Assembly (NCBI GenBank): GCA_946479125.1 | Contig: CAMLET010000156.1 | Location: 1 to 7,212 of the forward strand | Length of the DNA: 7,212 nucleotides | Source: an uncultured Flavobacteriales bacterium | Lineage (GTDB): Bacteria; Bacteroidota; Bacteroidia; Flavobacteriales; Crocinitomicaceae | Direction: 5' to 3' | Shown: positions 1 through 5,885 of the stretch, piece by piece | Layout of the letters: every line of letters starts with the position of its first letter | How positions within the stretch are numbered: the stretch's first letter is position 1 | Notes under the pieces: model-generated | Databases searched by the model: none | Told to the model about the DNA's origin: nothing | What the model saw: only the letters and a program-made list of their open reading frames with translations | Translations under genes and position numbers: made by a program

Positions 1-156
1 TCATTCTATATAAGATTGTTATCTCAATCAGATTGTAAAATCATTTTACTTTCCAATTAATTTAAAAATTTTACGAAAAAGAAACCGGTCAGAGTTCGAT
101 TGGTTTGGAATAACATTTTAACAGTTCCGGAATTAAAGGAACGCAAAACAAAGATT

Positions 157-348
157 ATGAATAAAGGAACAGTAAAATTCTTCAACGAGACAAAAGGATT
201 TGGATTTATCAAAGGTGAAGATGAGCAAGATATTTTTGTACATGCTACAGGTTTGAACGAAGAGATCCGTGAAAATGACGTTGTAACTTACGAAACAGCA
301 AACGGAAAAAATGGTTTGAACGCTGTTAATGTATCAGTTGTTAAGTAA
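157..348 (+). CDS. Cold-shock protein (CspA family), 63 aa
   Basis: Encodes a single cold-shock domain, a five-stranded OB-fold that binds single-stranded RNA/DNA in the cytoplasm and is thought to melt RNA structure. Seen in the sequence: the opening MNKGTVKFFNETKGFGFI, containing the RNP1-type motif KGFGFI (residues 14-19), and an RNP2-type motif DIFVHA (about residues 25-30). The full length of 63 aa fits the usual 63-70 aa of the family. The reading frame is open further upstream to a TTG at 100, but ATG 157 is chosen because Csp homologues begin right at M-x-K/T-G-x-V-K-F and the extra 19 residues do not look like Csp. It stands alone and is closed by a strong terminator. Family members may be cold-induced or constitutive; the sequence does not decide which. 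A 5-bp hairpin (124-142) lies shortly before the start codon. Confidence 0.95.
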   Translation: MNKGTVKFFNETKGFGFIKGEDEQDIFVHATGLNEEIRENDVVTYETANGKNGLNAVNVSVVK

Positions 349-367
349 GATCACTAATCGATTTTAG

Positions 368-400
368 AAAAAGGTCAGACAGTTTTGTCTGACCTTTTTT
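368..400 (+). terminator. Rho-independent terminator of the cold-shock gene
   Basis: A perfect 9-bp stem (373-381 with 386-394) has a four-base loop GTTT and is followed by six T (395-400). The flanking A5 (368-372) can pair with the T-run and extend the stem. It starts 19 bp after the csp stop codon, so the csp transcript is probably monocistronic. Confidence 0.93.
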
Positions 401-463
401 ATTTTGGGCTAATCTTTTACGATGTACTGAAAATTAATGGTGTATGAGCGATTCAAAAGAGTC

Positions 464-494
464 TTGACCATTTCACTTGATTACCATATATTTG
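464..494 (+). promoter_or_regulatory. Bacteroidota-type promoter (TTG / TAnnTTTG)
   Basis: TTG at 464-466 (-33 element) and TATATTTG at 487-494 (-7 element, a full match to TAnnTTTG) are separated by 20 bp, within the spacing known for Flavobacterium-type sigma-70 promoters. Transcription would begin near 499-501. That leaves a short leader before ATG 518 and argues against the upstream in-frame starts at 437 and 500. Confidence 0.7.
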
Positions 495-517
495 AGTACA
501 TGCTAAAACGATCTACT

Positions 518-1918
518 ATGAAAAAAGGCTACTTGCTATCCCTTACCTTATTTTGTATTTCCTCAACTCTTCTTGCACAGCATAACGCTGATAAATGGCA
601 TTTCGGGAATATGGCCGGGCTCGATTTTTCTGGCGGAGCACCAACCGTAATCACAAACAGTGCAATGGCGGCTGGCGAAGGATCGGCTTCAATTTCTGAT
701 CCGGTAACAGGCGATTTACTGTTTTATACCGACGGAAGAACAGTTTGGAATGCGAATAATGCAGTTATGCCAAATGGTTCAGGACTCATGGGTGGAATTT
801 CTTCTACGCAAGCCGCTTTGATCGTTCCGAAACCGGGAAATAGTTCCAGATATTATATCTTCACTACTGACGAAATTGGTGATTCGCTTGGATTACGCGT
901 TTCCGAAGTGAATATGCTTCTTGATGGTGGTAACGGAGATTTGATCTCTAGAAATCTGCCATTGAAAGCACCAGTAGCGGAGAAAGTAGCCGCTGTTCAA
1001 GAACCTGAATCACCGAATTTTTGGTTGGTAACGCATGGCTGGGACGATGATGCGTTCTATGCTTTTAAAGTAACTCCAACTGGAATTGATTCAGCTGTTG
1101 TTTCACATACCGGAATTGTACACAGTGATGATGTGATTCAGAACAGCTACGGACAAATGAAATTCAACTCATGTGGAGATCGATTGGCGCTTGCCGCCGG
1201 ATATTTAGATAAAGTAGAGCTTTTCGACTTTGATGTGCTTACGGGAATGGTAAGTAATCCGCAGACTATTTCATACACGGATCACGTTTACGGAGTAGAA
1301 TTTTCGCCTAATGATGATGTATTGTATGTAAGTACTTATCAAGTCACAGGAACTTTACTTCAATATGATTTGACCTTAGCTAGCACTTCTGCAATGGTCG
1401 CAGCGGTAAAAACCATTAGCACTACTTCTGATATTTATCCTTTGCAAAGAGGCCCTGATGGAAAGATCTACGTTGTAAAAAGCTACAGTCAATTTCTTGG
1501 AGTGATCAATTCACCAAATAGTGTTGGAGTTGCGGCTTGTAATTATGTAGATAATGGTGTTGATCTCGATCCTTCATTCATGGGAGCAAACTCCGGAATT
1601 GGATTACCAAATTTCGTGAGTACGTTTACTGGAGATGGAACGGTTTGCTTAAGTTCGGCAGGTATCAAAGATGGAATACTATCTGCAAATAGTGTTTTCC
1701 CAAATCCTTCAAACGGTAGCTTCAATTTCACAAGTGATGACAATTATTCTGAACTACAAATCACTGATGCTTCCGGAAGATTAATGGAAGTCCATTCAAA
1801 TTTGTTTGTTGGACAAACATTTGGTTTCGGAGAGAATTATGTACCTGGAGTTTATTTCGTAAAAGTTATTGCTGAAAATGGCAAAAGCGATGTGCTGCCA
1901 GTTGTAAAAACGAATTAG
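518..1918 (+). CDS. Secreted beta-propeller-like protein with T9SS type A sorting domain, 466 aa
   Basis: Probable cell-surface or secreted protein of the type IX secretion system. Residues 1-21 form a Sec signal peptide (MKKGYLLSL, hydrophobic core, ending TLLAQ). The body (about 25-375) resembles WD40/PD40-like beta-propeller repeats common in Bacteroidota: DKWHFGN near the mature N-terminus, LLFYTDGRTVW (68-77), YYIF, FSPNDDVLYVS (261-271), GPDGKIYV (311-318) and GLPNF (361-365). The last 74 residues (393-466) are the sorting domain: VFPNPSNGSF, ITDASGRL and GVYFVKV, the three blocks of the Por secretion tail family. T9SS cargo is normally cleaved at this domain and anchored or released. 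The start at 518 is supported by the signal peptide and by the promoter at 464-494; upstream extension would bury the signal peptide. No catalytic motif is seen, so the substrate or ligand is unknown. Unlike many relatives it has no PKD or adhesin modules. Confidence 0.9.
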   Translation: MKKGYLLSLTLFCISSTLLAQHNADKWHFGNMAGLDFSGGAPTVITNSAMAAGEGSASISDPVTGDLLFYTDGRTVWNANNAVMPNGSGLMGGISSTQAALIVPKPGNSSRYYIFTTDEIGDSLGLRVSEVNMLLDGGNGDLISRNLPLKAPVAEKVAAVQEPESPNFWLVTHGWDDDAFYAFKVTPTGIDSAVVSHTGIVHSDDVIQNSYGQMKFNSCGDRLALAAGYLDKVELFDFDVLTGMVSNPQTISYTDHVYGVEFSPNDDVLYVSTYQVTGTLLQYDLTLASTSAMVAAVKTISTTSDIYPLQRGPDGKIYVVKSYSQFLGVINSPNSVGVAACNYVDNGVDLDPSFMGANSGIGLPNFVSTFTGDGTVCLSSAGIKDGILSANSVFPNPSNGSFNFTSDDNYSELQITDASGRLMEVHSNLFVGQTFGFGENYVPGVYFVKVIAENGKSDVLPVVKTN

Positions 1919-1938
1919 AGATTTCTACTCTTATAATG

Positions 1939-1970
1939 AAGCCTGTTAATCAATGTTAGCAGGCTTTTTT
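1939..1970 (+). terminator. Rho-independent terminator of the T9SS-cargo gene
   Basis: An 11-bp stem with one G-T wobble (1939-1949 with 1956-1966) has a six-base loop and ends in a run of six T (1965-1970). It begins 20 bp after the stop codon and separates this gene from the arsenic operon. Confidence 0.92.
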
Positions 1971-2033
1971 GTTTGAAAATGCGACTGTTTTCTGATTTTT
2001 TTCGTGAAACATAATTTCGAATTTATATTTATC

Positions 2034-2051
2034 GTAATATTGCAATATTAC
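2034..2051. promoter_or_regulatory. Probable ArsR operator: perfect 18-bp palindrome
   Basis: GTAATATTGCAATATTAC reads identically on both strands and ends 10 bp before the arsR start codon. ArsR/SmtB repressors bind AT-rich dyads overlapping their own promoters, so this is the expected position for autoregulation. A possible -7 element TATATTTA (2024-2031, one mismatch to TAnnTTTG) directly abuts it, although no clear TTG lies at the right distance upstream. Binding would then cover the transcription start. The palindrome is seen directly; its role as operator is inference. Confidence 0.75.
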
Positions 2052-2061
2052 AATTAAAGAT

Positions 2062-2394
2062 ATGGGAACAACGAAAACAGATCTTTTCACAGAAGAACAA
2101 AACGAAATGTCTATGATCTTAAAAGCCATTGGGCATCCAGCGCGTATCGCCATTTTGGAATATCTGATAAAGGTGGATGCATGCATTTGTGGAGACATAG
2201 TAAACGAATTACCTCTTGCTCAGCCGACGGTATCACAACACTTAAAAGAGTTGAAGAATGCTGGCTTGATTAAAGGAAGTATTGAGGGAACATCTATTTG
2301 TTATTGTGTGGATAAGAATACTGTTACCCGTATTCAAAATTATTTTCAAGGTATATCATCCAAACTGGACGATAAAGCCAATCAATGTTGTTAA
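2062..2394 (+). CDS. arsR: ArsR-family arsenic-responsive transcriptional repressor, 110 aa
   Basis: A winged helix-turn-helix metalloid sensor, first gene of the arsenic operon. Characteristic motifs are LKAIGHPARIAILEYL (about residues 20-35) and the recognition helix PTVSQHLKELKNAGLI (55-70), followed by the wing containing the GSIEGTSICYCV stretch. The inducer site is likely C41 and C43 (DACICGDIV), the position of the ELCVCDL motif of classical ArsR. C80/C82 in the wing and the terminal C109-C110 pair add further thiols. In the known family, As(III) or Sb(III) binding releases the DNA. The probable operator is the palindrome at 2034-2051. ATG 2062 is chosen because it gives the normal family length; an internal ATG at 2107 would remove part of helix 1. 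The next gene starts 15 nt downstream in the same direction. Confidence 0.93.
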   Translation: MGTTKTDLFTEEQNEMSMILKAIGHPARIAILEYLIKVDACICGDIVNELPLAQPTVSQHLKELKNAGLIKGSIEGTSICYCVDKNTVTRIQNYFQGISSKLDDKANQCC

Positions 2395-2409
2395 TCAAAA
2401 TTCAAGCAG

Positions 2410-2883
2410 ATGAAACTTTCAGAAATTAAAAACCTTTTGCCCAATTTGGCAAACGTACAATTTCAAACTCCCAACGGTACTTTCGTTCCCGAACATTTTC
2501 ATGTTACAGAAATTGGTAAGATAGATAAGCATTTTATAGATTGCGGAGGAACAATCCGTAAAGAAACCGTGGTGAATTTCCAGTTGTGGAACGCCAACGA
2601 TTTGGAACACCGTTTGAAGCCAGGGAAATTATTGAAGATCATTCAGCTTTCTGAAGAAAAGTTGGGAATTGAAGATAACGAAATAGAGGTGGAGTATCAG
2701 GGAGAAACAATCGGGAAATACAATTTGGAATTCAATGGAGATCACTTTCTTCTTACTACCAAAAATACCGCATGTTTAGCCAGCGATTCTTGCGGTGAGT
2801 CGAATGGAAAAACGAAAATTCAGCTTTCAGAACTAGGGAAACAGGAAAGCACATGTTGTTCACCTGCCGGAGGATGTTGTTAA
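2410..2883 (+). CDS. DUF6428-family protein with cysteine-rich C-terminus, 157 aa
   Basis: I recognise this from its overall sequence as the uncharacterised DUF6428 family, usually encoded beside arsR in Bacteroidota. This is from memory and not checked by search. Conserved-looking blocks are FVPEHFHVTE (25-34), HFIDCGGTIRKE (41-52), VVNFQLWNA (54-62) and HRLKPGKLL (67-75). Cysteines are C45, C122, C128, then C149-C150 and C156-C157 in the tail TCCSPAGGCC. Vicinal thiols in an arsenic operon suggest As(III) binding, as a chaperone, buffer or accessory factor; this is inference. There is no signal peptide or membrane segment, so it should be cytoplasmic. It lies 15 nt after arsR and 3 nt before the small ORF, clearly within one operon. 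No enzymatic activity can be assigned. Confidence 0.85.
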   Translation: MKLSEIKNLLPNLANVQFQTPNGTFVPEHFHVTEIGKIDKHFIDCGGTIRKETVVNFQLWNANDLEHRLKPGKLLKIIQLSEEKLGIEDNEIEVEYQGETIGKYNLEFNGDHFLLTTKNTACLASDSCGESNGKTKIQLSELGKQESTCCSPAGGCC

Positions 2884-2886
2884 GAT

Positions 2887-3012
2887 ATGAAAGCATTTGT
2901 AATCAAATACAAGAAACCCTTGGTAATAACAACTTCAGTTGTTGTTTTACAGCTCATTTTTGGTTTCGATCCTAAGTTTTGCATCATCAATATCATTTGG
3001 TTGTTTGTATAG
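2887..3012 (+). CDS. Small hydrophobic ORF in the ars operon, 41 aa
   Basis: An ATG 3 nt after the DUF6428 stop opens a 41-codon frame whose TAG ends 1 nt before the arsC ATG, so it exactly fills the space between the two genes. The product begins basic (MKAFVIKYKK), then has a hydrophobic stretch (about residues 12-27, LVITTSVVVLQLIFGF), a short DPK turn and a second hydrophobic end (31-41, FCIINIIWLFV). It looks like a single-pass inner-membrane peptide with its N-terminus inside. The tight packing implies translational coupling. A GGAGG lies 13 nt upstream of the ATG but is also part of the DUF6428 codons. The function is unknown. It could be a partner of an arsenite transporter, or a remnant of a larger membrane protein, although its termini fit the neighbours too neatly for obvious decay. 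Confidence 0.65.
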   Translation: MKAFVIKYKKPLVITTSVVVLQLIFGFDPKFCIINIIWLFV

Positions 3013-3013
3013 T

Positions 3014-3439
3014 ATGAAAGTGGTAAAGAACATTTTGGTATTGTGCACCGGGAATAGTTGCAGAAGTCAGATTGCACATGGTTATTTGCAGCATTTTGCT
3101 GGAAAAAAGGCAACAATTTATAGCGCTGGAGTAGAAGTGCATGGTGTGAATCCGAAGGCAATAGAAATTATGAAGGCCGACGGAATCGATATTTCGAAAC
3201 ACACTTCCAATCATGTAGATGAATATTCGGATGTTCATTTCGATTTTGTAATAACCGTTTGTGACAACGCCAGGGAACAATGTCCGTATTTCCCGACTGA
3301 AGCAAAGAAGTTTCATCACAATTTTCCGGATCCGGCAAAAGCAACGGGTACAGCAGAAGAAGTGAGAGCGGAATTTGAAATTGTGCGTGAAATGATAAAA
3401 TCGTACGCAAAACAATTCGTTACTGACAATTTCTCCTGA
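3014..3439 (+). CDS. arsC: Thioredoxin-coupled-type arsenate reductase (low-MW PTPase fold), 141 aa
   Basis: Reduces arsenate to arsenite in the cytoplasm. The phosphatase-like P-loop CTGNSCRS (C11 to S18) contains the CX5R signature, with C11 as nucleophile and R17 binding the oxyanion. C83 and C90 in VCDNAREQC are the two further redox cysteines, and FPDP (104-107) supplies the acid/base Asp106. The spacing C11/C16/C83/C90 matches plasmid pI258 ArsC (Cys10/15/82/89) shifted by one, which separates it from the glutaredoxin-type ArsC and from plain tyrosine phosphatases. ATG 3014 is chosen because the P-loop then falls at its normal distance from the N-terminus; an upstream TTG (2939) would overlap the small ORF and add unrelated residues. 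It is the last gene of the operon. No obvious terminator follows, only a weak AT-only dyad around 3442-3456. Confidence 0.92.
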   Translation: MKVVKNILVLCTGNSCRSQIAHGYLQHFAGKKATIYSAGVEVHGVNPKAIEIMKADGIDISKHTSNHVDEYSDVHFDFVITVCDNAREQCPYFPTEAKKFHHNFPDPAKATGTAEEVRAEFEIVREMIKSYAKQFVTDNFS

Positions 3440-3589
3440 ATTGAATTTTTGAAAAATTTTCTTCTTTCTGGAAAAGACTGATTATCAATTGCAGCGCTGT
3501 TTTATTGTGATTTATTTAGATTTTCCATGTTCAATTGGCACAGCTATTGATTAAGCAGCAGTACAAATAAAAACCAAAAATAATTGATC

Positions 3590-4297
3590 ATGAAAAAGTT
3601 CCTTTTAGCCCTAGTCCTTATTTCCGGAACAGTATTCGGACAAGCAGAAAATGCAAAACCTACAGTGACTGTAACCGGAACTTCTAAAGTTTCTATCGTC
3701 CCTGATATGACAGAGTTGAACATTCACCTTTCTTCAGTGAAAATGAATATGGCAGACGCAACAAAAGCAATTGGTGACCAAACTACGCAGTTTATGAAAA
3801 TTCTAAAGCAATTGGGCTTTCAGGAATCTGACGTAAAAACAACGAACTTCTCAGCGTATAAAAACAGAATTTATCGCGAGAATGGACCAATTGACAGCGG
3901 TTATGTAGTTTCTCAAAACTTAACGATAAAGTTTGCATACAGCCAGGCTACCTTACAGAAAATTGCAGCACGTTTTGCAGAGTCAAAAGATCCGGTAGAT
4001 TTCAACTTCGGTTTCTATACGTCTGATGCGCTTCGTGAAAAAACGGAAGCTGATCTTCAAGGAAAAGCCGTGACAGATGCTCGTAAAAAAGCAATGAATC
4101 TTTCTGCAGCTGCCGGAGTAAAAATGGGTGGAGTGAAATCTATCATTTACGGAAGTGAAAACCCTGGAATGATGTATTACAAATCTGCTGATATGAGAAT
4201 GTTTGCAGATGGAGTAGCTGAAGGTGCTGATTTACGTTTCGCTCCTCAGGAAATGGAATTCCAGGAATCAGTAACACTGGTTTGGTTCATTGAGTAA
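3590..4297 (+). CDS. Exported SIMPL-domain (DUF541) protein, 235 aa
   Basis: Contains a signal peptide (MKKFLLALVL..., cleavage near residue 18 after TVFGQ) followed by one SIMPL/DUF541 domain. Family features seen are the opening VTVTGTSKVSIVPDMTELNI (25-44), the central helix with ATKAIGDQTTQFMKILKQLG, a DVKTTNFSAY strand (81-90), YVVSQNLTIKF (105-115) and the helix GKAVTDARKKAMNLSAAAGVKMGGVKSI, with the usual A-R-KA pattern followed by the AG-GV turn (158-185). In Gram-negative bacteria such proteins are periplasmic or envelope-associated. Roles in oxidative-stress tolerance and signalling have been proposed but no biochemical activity is firmly set. ATG 3590 is preferred to the TTG two codons upstream because it begins the typical MKK signal peptide. 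It is transcribed alone, 150 nt after arsC, and closed by a terminator. Confidence 0.9.
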   Translation: MKKFLLALVLISGTVFGQAENAKPTVTVTGTSKVSIVPDMTELNIHLSSVKMNMADATKAIGDQTTQFMKILKQLGFQESDVKTTNFSAYKNRIYRENGPIDSGYVVSQNLTIKFAYSQATLQKIAARFAESKDPVDFNFGFYTSDALREKTEADLQGKAVTDARKKAMNLSAAAGVKMGGVKSIIYGSENPGMMYYKSADMRMFADGVAEGADLRFAPQEMEFQESVTLVWFIE

Positions 4298-4326
4298 GCG
4301 ACAGCTTTTGATATAAATTAGTTTTG

Positions 4327-4355
4327 AAAGGCGATTCTTCGGAGTCACCTTTTTT
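4327..4355 (+). terminator. Rho-independent terminator after the SIMPL gene
   Basis: An 11-position stem (4327-4337 with 4342-4352) has one C-A mismatch, one G-T wobble and a stable TTCG tetraloop (4338-4341), and is followed by T-rich sequence to 4355. It lies 30 bp after the stop codon. Confidence 0.85.
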
Positions 4356-4381
4356 ATGTCATTGAATTTTAGCGATGAAAC

Positions 4382-4524
4382 GCATCTGCCTGAGGCGGAT
4401 GCTTTCCTACTTTGCGTTCTTTGCTTCTCTGCGTTTTCAAATAAAAATCTACTTAATTTTAAGAATTGTAATTTAAAAACCGCCAAGAAAGGAGAACGCA
4501 AAGATTTGTCCGCTATCAGCGGAC
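4382..4524. repeat. Composite inverted-repeat element (MITE/REP-like), non-coding
   Basis: This is a nearly symmetrical structure filling the gap between converging genes. Its outer parts are two small hairpins, 4382-4402 (9-bp stem with one wobble, loop TGA) and 4508-4524 (perfect 7-bp stem GTCCGCT/AGCGGAC, loop ATC). Their cores are related and differ by a compensatory C-G to T-A pair change. Inside them lie inverted arms 4410-4442 and 4471-4503. The outer 11 bases of each arm (CTTTGCGTTCT) are identical, the inner ends are similar, and 22 of 33 positions match without gaps. A 28-bp AT-rich centre (4443-4470) separates the arms. No transposase is present. CTTTGCG-rich intergenic repeats are familiar to me from Flavobacteriia genomes, but copy number cannot be judged from one window. 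Confidence 0.6.
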
Positions 4525-4550
4525 TGGGTTAATTCTAGATTAATCATCAA

Positions 4551-5054
4551 CTATGCTTCCATTTTCTTGAGAATTTCCCAACCTTCATCGGTAATCCCCA
4601 TAATCTCTGTAGCAACTCCTAACGTTGCATAAGTATCAAAGAAAACCATTCGAGCAATGGGGTGATTTACTTCACTGATGATTTCAAAACCTTGTTCCAG
4701 AATTTCAATCGTTATTCGCTCAAAGTCGGCAACAGGTAAACGAAAAGCAAGATGCTGTGTTCCACCATTCGGATATTTATCCAGATAATCCTGAAACATA
4801 CTTTTACCAGAAACGGGCTGAATCAGTTCAACATAACTTCCGCCATTGTACGTTTGTGTTGTCAGGCATTCCGAATCCACAACTTCTCCCATGTATGACA
4901 TGTTCAAATCCTGCGCGCGAACAAGCTGAGGTGTATGAAAACCAGTTATTCCCAACGTTTCTGAGAGGAATTCAACTGCTTTGTAAATATCTGGAACCAC
5001 CCAGCCAACCTGAGCGAACTCTATTCCTTTTAGTGTGTCGTTGATGTTACTCAT
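4551..5054 (-). CDS. VOC-superfamily (glyoxalase/dioxygenase fold) protein, 167 aa
   Basis: Cytoplasmic protein with the paired beta-alpha-beta-beta-beta modules of the vicinal oxygen chelate superfamily, closest in style to glyoxalase-4/methylmalonyl-CoA-epimerase-like members. Module 1 has AQVGWVVPDIYKAVEFLSETLG (14-35) and SYVELIQPVSG (73-83). Module 2 has GTQHLAFRLPVADFE (98-112) and the closing TEIMG (149-153). Four plausible metal ligands sit at the expected positions: Q15, E76, H101 and E150, so the site looks intact. The substrate is unknown, and isomerase, lyase or dioxygenase chemistry all occur in this fold. The ATG at 5054 is 2 nt after the stop of the upstream gene, so the two are co-transcribed and probably translationally coupled. 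A hairpin of the neighbouring repeat (4508-4524) lies downstream but lacks a T-run on this strand. Confidence 0.85.
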   Translation of the reverse strand: MSNINDTLKGIEFAQVGWVVPDIYKAVEFLSETLGITGFHTPQLVRAQDLNMSYMGEVVDSECLTTQTYNGGSYVELIQPVSGKSMFQDYLDKYPNGGTQHLAFRLPVADFERITIEILEQGFEIISEVNHPIARMVFFDTYATLGVATEIMGITDEGWEILKKMEA

Positions 5055-5056
5055 AC

Positions 5057-5638
5057 TTATTCCGGATTTGTATATTTCTTAATCAAATCTGCTTGTTCAG
5101 GAAGTTTGGAAATATGTGATTCGAGCTTCTCGATTAATTCCTTATACATTTCATTACCGTTGAGCACTTTTGTAGTGTATTCAATCGGGTACAAAGAAAG
5201 AACAACACCGTCTCTATTGTATTTAAGCGTAAAATTCCTTAGCGGGAATTCTGGTTCAGAGTCAATGTACAATTGGAAACCGTAGTTCGTGATGAGGTAA
5301 TCACTAAAGCAGTATGCCATAAAGAATGCTGCATCCATTTCTCCTAGTTGGAAGGCCTTACAGTAAAGCACAAAACCAAATCCTTTTTGATCGACCAAAT
5401 CCAGTGTTTCCGGATGATTGACGGGAAAATCAGTATTTCGCTCAATTTTATTCTCTATCAAATAGCTTTCAATCATTTTACAAGCACCATCCAATACTTT
5501 CGGATTAATGGTCTCTAACGTGTACCTCTTGTCGAAATATTCTGTTGTACCTATACCTTTGAATTCTGCTCCGGATTTAGTTGAACTTTCGTTACTTGAA
5601 TCCTCGTTTTTGGAAAATAGTTTTTTGAAGAAACTCAT
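5057..5638 (-). CDS. Uncharacterised cytosolic protein (possibly DUF3806-like), 193 aa
   Basis: I do not recognise this protein with certainty. It begins with a basic and then Ser/Asn/Glu-rich low-complexity stretch (MSFFKKLFSK, then about 11-24). A folded domain follows at about residues 35-180: TLETINPKVLDGACKMIESYLIE, KGFGFVLYCKAFQLGEMDAAFFMAYCFSDYLITNYGFQLY (85-124), PLRNFTLKYN (132-141) and VVLSLYPIEYTTKVLNG (145-161). The plan of a helix ending in a Gly and aromatic turn, then strands ending in LSLYP and a C-terminal helix, recalls DUF3806-type domains, but this is only a resemblance. There is no signal peptide or membrane span. It is the first gene of a two-gene unit with the VOC protein, 2 nt apart, suggesting a shared process. 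No clear TAnnTTTG promoter was found upstream; TACCTTTC (5689-5696 on the minus strand) is one mismatch away but has no matching TTG. Confidence 0.75.
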   Translation of the reverse strand: MSFFKKLFSKNEDSSNESSTKSGAEFKGIGTTEYFDKRYTLETINPKVLDGACKMIESYLIENKIERNTDFPVNHPETLDLVDQKGFGFVLYCKAFQLGEMDAAFFMAYCFSDYLITNYGFQLYIDSEPEFPLRNFTLKYNRDGVVLSLYPIEYTTKVLNGNEMYKELIEKLESHISKLPEQADLIKKYTNPE

Positions 5639-5822
5639 AATTTTAATTTTCGCGATTATTAATGGTCAATGCTATTAATTACTTATGTGAAAGGTAACTA
5701 TTTTACATATTTTGTGCACATTTTTCTGAATTGCCTTTGCGGCGAAACTGTCAAACCGAATTTCTGGAAGGTTATGCAGTTGAACACATTTTCGATTATT
5801 AAACGGTGGTTAGAATTGGTAT

Positions 5823-5868
5823 AAAAAAAAAACGGGAACCATTCGATGTTGAAAATGATTCCCGTTTT
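5823..5868 (-). terminator. Strong Rho-independent terminator for the outer-membrane barrel gene
   Basis: On the minus strand a 15-bp stem with one wobble (5868-5854 with 5843-5829) and a 10-base loop runs straight into ten T (complement of A at 5823-5832). It starts 17 nt after the stop codon at 5886. It also insulates the DUF/VOC unit downstream on the same strand. Confidence 0.93.
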
Positions 5869-5885
5869 CCATTCAAGGTAGGTTA

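Noticed and set aside
100..156. TTG-initiated N-terminal extension of the cold-shock protein
   Set aside because: The 19 extra residues do not resemble Csp, and the family begins at the ATG at 157.
437..517. N-terminal extension of the T9SS-cargo protein
   Set aside because: It would place a hydrophilic stretch before a clear signal peptide, and the likely promoter lies within it.
2939..3013. TTG-initiated extension of arsC
   Set aside because: It overlaps the small ORF in another frame and moves the P-loop away from its normal N-terminal position.
2993..3415. 140-codon minus-strand frame opposite arsC
   Set aside because: It is antisense to a gene with complete catalytic motifs, and its composition (many C, F, H, R) is typical of a shadow frame.
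3440..3460. Possible terminator after arsC (AATTTTT/AAAAATT dyad)
   Set aside because: The stem has no G-C pairs and almost no loop, and the following sequence is not a clean T-run.
4529..4543. TTAAT/ATTAA dyad downstream of the VOC gene as a terminator
   Set aside because: It is only a five-pair AT stem without a T-run on the minus strand.
4757..5044. 95-codon plus-strand frame opposite the VOC gene
   Set aside because: It is antisense to a gene with intact VOC motifs and has no recognisable features of its own.
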